Shown: positions 58,801 to 64,000 of the stretch, piece by piece
Layout of the letters: every line of letters starts with the position of its first letter
Numbering within the stretch: position 1 is the stretch's first letter
Assembly: GCA_032622095.1 (NCBI GenBank)
Contig: CP136066.1
Span: 149,885,559-149,949,558, forward strand
DNA length: 64,000 nt
Direction of reading: 5' to 3'
Origin: Siphonodentalium dalli
Taxonomy: Eukaryota; Mollusca; Scaphopoda; Gadilida; Siphonodentaliidae
Program-made: the position numbers and the translations under genes
Notes under the pieces: model-generated
What the model was told of the DNA's origin: nothing
What the model saw: the letters and a program-made list of their open reading frames with translations, nothing else
The model's database searches: none

Positions 58801-61800
58801 CGAATATATATGTATATATTATGGTGTTATATCAGTAGTTTGACTTACTGGAGACAAATGGATCTTAAAAGGTCATTTTTGCAGCAGATTTAAGTAAAAA
58901 ATAGCCTTAGAAATAATTATGATTACGGTATAATATAAATTGGCCTCACACACATCTACATAAAATGAATGAGTGAATATTTTATTAATCTTGGTATATT
59001 TATTTATCTCTTTGGTGAGTTTTTAATGTCAATATTTGTCACTTTTGCAGCAACGTACAGGCCCAATATCTGTTCGTTATGATTGGTTTAATATGCGGTG
59101 AATTGTTTGGTTTGACGCCATAGCGCATGTTTGTTTTAGCTAGCGATAAATCATAAAGGTGTCATGATTCTTAATCACTAACTGAGCTGTAATCACCAGG
59201 CTTTGATCTGAGGATAACTGGTCATTAATAAAAATTAAAATGTTCACACAAATATACCTGTAACTCACAATAAAAATAACCATGGGTGCGATTATCATTG
59301 TTGTGATAAAGAATATATAGCCAAAGCTAGAGTGAAGGCGAGTGATGATGACAACATGTTTATTCCATGCATCCAAGGGACTTTCCACAAGCCAGCTGCT
59401 GAAATCATGCGACAAACTCTTCGCACCAAAAGCTTCATCGACAACTCTCTTAAATTAGATTGTGCTACTATACATGTATAATATTGTTTTCGGTTGTTTT
59501 TACTTGATTTGTTGCTATTTGTCGACCAGTGTATATGTTAACTTGATATATTCCAATAAAACTGTAAAACACTATCATAGTGTCATCGTTAGCCAGCTGC
59601 TGTTATCACGCACCAAACTCTGCGCACCAAAAGCTTCTTACCGATTTTATTTCATATATCTCTCCAGTGTATTTAACTCTAGTGGAATATTTGCCGTTTA
59701 GCTCACTGTCACCTATCGTGACTTAAATTTCAACTGACCAGATATACATTTCATTTGTTAAATAAAACATAATATATTTTTAATCCAGTAGTTTGCAATG
59801 GTAGGAAGCGTATGGGTGTGTCCCGGTCTCACATGTGGCTTCAATCCATTGGGGACCATAATGGAAATAAATGGTCTTAGGACTGTTTTCTTATGCTATC
59901 CCCAATTGTTTTGGTCACCTGTTAGTGCCGGACAACTCCTTTACAGTCTCATACCCTGTATAAATACCATACTCATGCTGGGCATTGGCCAACTGTGAAG
60001 CATCCTTCCTCAGGTGACGTATGTCCAGTAACAAATCAAATAATTTGATATTCTACAACTTTACCATTTCTGTTGATCTGTTACTTGTTACATGTACATG
60101 TATATCACCTATATATGTATTCCTGTTTATTCTTATCTATGTGTATGTAGGTTTCCTACACCAATGTGCCTTAAATACCATTCAAACGTATCTTATCATA
60201 TCACAAGTAACTTTAAATATAACCCAACACAATTTTATGTGGTACCAATCATTCACACTGAAATGGTACCAATCGTCCACAAGGTACGAAACGTCCAGGT
60301 ACCAATCGACCTGTGGGTACGAAACGTCCAGGTACATGTACTAAAGTCAAAGGTACCAATCGTCCAGAAGCCATTTTGACGACTGAATATATAGCTTCAT
60401 TGAGATTGGTTACATGTAGCTCATTTTAGCTATTGCAGCTGAATTTTCACATTTCCCAGACTTGCTCAAATTGTGCGGAACGTCGAAATACCAAGCAGTA
60501 CCAAGCTGAATAAAACTAAGGTGGAAAATGACACTTGAAGCATGTTTTGTGGTGTATAATGAAGATATGAACCATAATAATGCAACATGACGTGATTTTA
60601 TTTGAGTTTTGATGACATAGCAAGCGTAAAAGTAGAAAACTTCAGCTTGGTATTTCTTCATTTACAGGTACTGCTTGGTTTATCAGCGATAGGTGATAAT
60701 TTAAGTGCTTGGTTCGCGAGAAGACTAATAATTTCTATCACGACTAGTAGTAGATCCTATCGACTTGTTTAAAATCCCCTCGTCCTTTATCTGGGCTTGG
60801 GACCAGCAGACTTAAAAATTATCATGTTTATATATAGTGCTGTACCTTCTTGGCACTTATTTTGCACTGATATACCGGTATGTTTATAGTGCTGTGCCTT
60901 CTTGACACTTATTTTGCAATCGAGATCAGTTTTTCTCGGCGCATTTACCCACATTTAAGGGGGAGTTATGTGACTTTGCGCTTTATGTATGGTAGAAATA
61001 AAGAGCGTTTCATATTATCATTTAATATTTTTATTTTTTTTTATCTGATTTGGAAAACCGATTAAAATTTAATTTAAATTTACAAAGAGGGTTTCTTATT
61101 TGAAATCAAATGTCTGATATGGCGCGCGGAATAAAGTTCGTTTCTATTATCACTGCATGACTAAAATTGGTTATTGAAATTGAAAAATTATTGAAATTGA
61201 ATTATTTTTTTCAATGGAGTAAAAGAGATTGAAATTGAGTTAGATCGACGGTTTGAACTTCCTACATGTAGGTGATCAATTCACACAAAAACTAGGAGTA
61301 TATATTAGAATCATGTACGTTGCTTGAATATCACTGTCAAAACATCCCTGAAATATTTTCGGTAAACCAGAGTAATCCGCGATCGCACATCGGTAATTAA
61401 TCAGAAACAAAGGCTCTGCCGCGCACGCGGCGCAGTGCCGTAATTATGTTCACGAAAATTAATTATCACCTATCACTGATGAACCAAGCAGTACCTGTGA
61501 AAGACGAAATACCAAGCTGAAGTTTTCGCATTCGCCGCACTGTTTTCTACTTTTATGCTCACTAGTACTATAGTAGTAATAGTATGTCATCAAAAGTTGA
61601 CAAAACTCAAATAAAATCACGTCATGTTGCATTATTTATTATGGTTTATTTCTTCATTATACACCACAAAACATGATTTAAGTGTCATTTTCCGCCTTAG
61701 ATTTCTTCAGCTTGGTATTTCGACGCACACAAATTGTGAATCTAATTGAATTCTAGTCGGCTAATTTTTATTTCTAACTGCGTAACTCGAAATTCGGTGA

Positions 61801-62164
61801 ACAGAATTAGAATTGCAACGACTCATAAAACCTCCTTCAGTCGAAATGACACAACGGTTTATGTCAGTATGTTGCTCGCATATTCCTGCAATAGCTATCA
61901 CAGAAATAATTGTGTAATAATAACTATTTAGGATGTAAATAACGCGAAATTCACAAGCATAAATTTCATCCTCGGCCATTGTTGAGCCAGTGGTGCATTC
62001 GATTGGAACCCCATTCGCCGATTCGGCAAACGCAACAGTCTGTTCTCTAGAAAATATAGCGGCCCTGCACTACTTTTAACCAAAACATTACAACGCCCGT
62101 TCGTAAAAACCAACGAACGTGTGTCCAAATGGAGCAACCTGAGTATCTGCCAGACTACCCATGG
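55836..62164. repeat. 6.33-kb tandem unit, copy 2
   Basis: 6329 bp and nearly identical to copy 1 throughout. Differences seen include a G/A and C/G near 50221/56548, one G in ACGAGGGG, an AAAATG/AACATG change at 57246, TTCTTTTG/TTCGGTTG near 59490 and AGACCTA/AGATCCTA near 60752. Confidence 0.95.
60476..61729. mobile_element. Mutator-like MITE (unit 2)
   Basis: 1254-bp counterpart of 54148-55400 with CAAATTGTG at 60467-60475 and 61730-61738. Duplicated with the unit, not inserted independently. Confidence 0.85.
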
Positions 62165-64000
62165 TTGACTAAGAAATCTTAATGATAAATGATTATGAAT
62201 AGAACCGGGTGTGAAATTATTTACTGCGGAGGCTACGAGCAAATTTTACCTCTGCACAATACAAACCATTAATAACACCATACATGTGCATGGCATCACT
62301 AGCTCGACGACGAGTATGACTCGCCACGCAGTAGCATTTCCACGAGGCGCTGCTCATAATTCAATTAATGACCCAATGTATATTTGTGTCGAATACAGTA
62401 ATGCCCTAAGTAATCGACCCTTATGGGTAACTTTTCAAGATTTAGCCGGAAATACGGCGAGAGCTTTTGGATGAATGGCAACAAGCACTATTTCTGACTA
62501 AATCCTGAAAAGTTACCCATAATTCTGCTGTGGTTAAGGGGTCGATTATTTAGAGCATTACTGTATTTGAGAAATGACCGATCGGCCGATCACGATCGGC
62601 AGATGTTTAACCCATACCTTGGCGATAGCGACAAGCCATAACTGATAATTTGTCAAAGATATCATCACAGGAATCCATATATCAGTACCCAACTTGAAAT
62701 CAAAAGCTCAAATAATTTGTCTTAAGAAAGGGTTAAAGAATTTGGGGTGGGGAGGAGTAGTTTTAAATCTCATAACTCTGTCCCTATTCACCAAAGAACC
62801 TCTCACTGTGAGATCCAATGGTTTAGTGATTTCGGAGAACATGTTTAGGAGTTAACTCATTGGAAGCAAAAGTAATAAATCGCGATCTTTGCCATATTAT
62901 TTAAAAAAAAAATTATTGTTATTAAAGTTCAAACTAAATTTAATATTTGTATACCGGTATGCTAAATTTAGCAAGGAGCTAAATCTAAAAAACAATCAAA
63001 TTTGTTTTTCTTCTCGAAAAAGGGTCATAACTCCTTTAAAATTAATCGGATCAAACCCAAACTCGAGCTGTATTTTGGGCTGTGAAACTCATATACCAAA
63101 TTTGGTTCCAATCAGATAATGCATGAATTCTAAGTTGAAAAAGGGCCATAACTCTGTAATAAAATTTGGTTCTGATCGGATAGAAAATGTTTGAGTTATC
63201 GCATTACTCGTAAAGTGTCTACGGACAGACAGACGGACGAACGACGAGGGGTCAATCTGGACAACGACACTATGTTTACCATACTATGGTATGGGTAAAC
63301 ATAAAAATTAAGACATGTCGTGAGTTATCTGCATACATCTTTCAAAAGAAATGGATGCATGATGGTCAGGTCAGTTTGATTCCAAATCTATCCAATATCA
63401 TACACAAATTGTGGCAGTACTAATAATAGGAAAGAGAGCACTGATCAGCAGATGTTTAACCCATCCCTTGACGATCATAATACCGTGGAATACATAATGA
63501 AAGTGTCAATGATACCGAAGCTCAGCCTGGAGCGTAGGGGTGCAACGATTACTTGTATAATCGAATGACCCCAAAATGACATGTTCCCATCTAATTGTCA
63601 ATGTCAACAGCCATGACAAATCTAATAATTATCTGATCAAAGGTACGACCTGTAGCCTGTGCCAAATGATTTAGTCATGCAAAGAGTAAAATCCAAGATG
63701 GCTGCTGGCGGCCATGTTTTTTGGCCGAACAACCCCAAAATGACTCGTTCCCATCTACATGTCAATATTAACATCCATGACAAATTTCATAAATACAGAC
63801 CAAAGGTACGATCTGTAGCCCGCGCCAATGGATTGAATTTTAAAATCCAAGATGGCCACTAGCGGCCATGTTTTTTTGGCCAGATGACCCCAAAATGACT
63901 CGTTCCCATCTACATGTCAATGTCAACATTCATGACAAATTTCATAAAGATCAGATCAAACGTATGACCTGTATCCCGCGTCAATGATTTAGTCATGCAA
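62165..64000. repeat. 6.33-kb tandem unit, copy 3 (cut by window end)
   Basis: 1836 bp, through the second monomer of the HINE-like core. It shares with copy 2, against copy 1, GTAATAAATCGCG near 62874, AAAAAACAATC near 62990 and GAGGGGTCAA near 63246. Copies 2 and 3 are therefore sisters. Confidence 0.93.

Overview
The window looks like intergenic DNA from a marine invertebrate. It is AT-rich, has no bacterial-style gene packing, and shows introns, a 100-base assembly gap (16066-16165) and very many transposable elements. The 'add-on' repeats ending in mutated GGACGGACG-type tracts, the minisatellite-cored repeats and the CR1/L2-type LINE fit a lophotrochozoan (mollusc-like) or a non-vertebrate deuterostome. 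I cannot choose between these from sequence alone. I found no confidently intact host gene.

Layout. 1-1487 is featureless. 1488-5690 is a ~95-bp tandem repeat split by a 3.7-kb LINE (1854-5546) whose N terminus carries a 2A-like motif. 5.9-17.9 kb holds dispersed repeats, two families ending in a hairpin plus CTAA (Helentron/HINE-like), a MITE with an exact 7-bp target duplication, several poly(G) tracts, the gap, and a heat-shock-like promoter without a visible gene. 17969-19596 is a TA-flanked element filled with GTTGGGCCAACG palindromes. 21.5-34 kb is the most informative locus. A two-exon FLYWCH/MULE transposase gene on the minus strand has a Ty3/gypsy (Mag-type) retrotransposon (22247-33731, identical 171-bp LTRs, TSD GTCGT) in its intron, 7 nt from the splice donor. 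The gypsy element is itself split between gag and protease by a 6.88-kb non-coding insertion flanked by a 9-bp duplication. That insertion contains a diverged tandem duplication in which one copy carries three small TA-flanked MITEs and the other keeps the empty sites.

34.7-36.4 kb has a basic, GC-richer ORF pair and a LINE 3' fragment. 37-49 kb is a field of short inverted-repeat elements, several with arms made of short tandem or palindromic motifs. 49509 to the window end is a tandem array of a 6.33-kb non-coding unit: two full copies and 1.8 kb of a third, nearly identical. The unit itself contains a Mutator-like element with ~250-bp arms and a perfect 9-bp TSD.

There is no pathway here. 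The genes are transposon genes and almost all are broken. The value of the window lies in nested insertions with visible target duplications and internal empty-site controls, which let several apparently unnamed element families be defined to the base.
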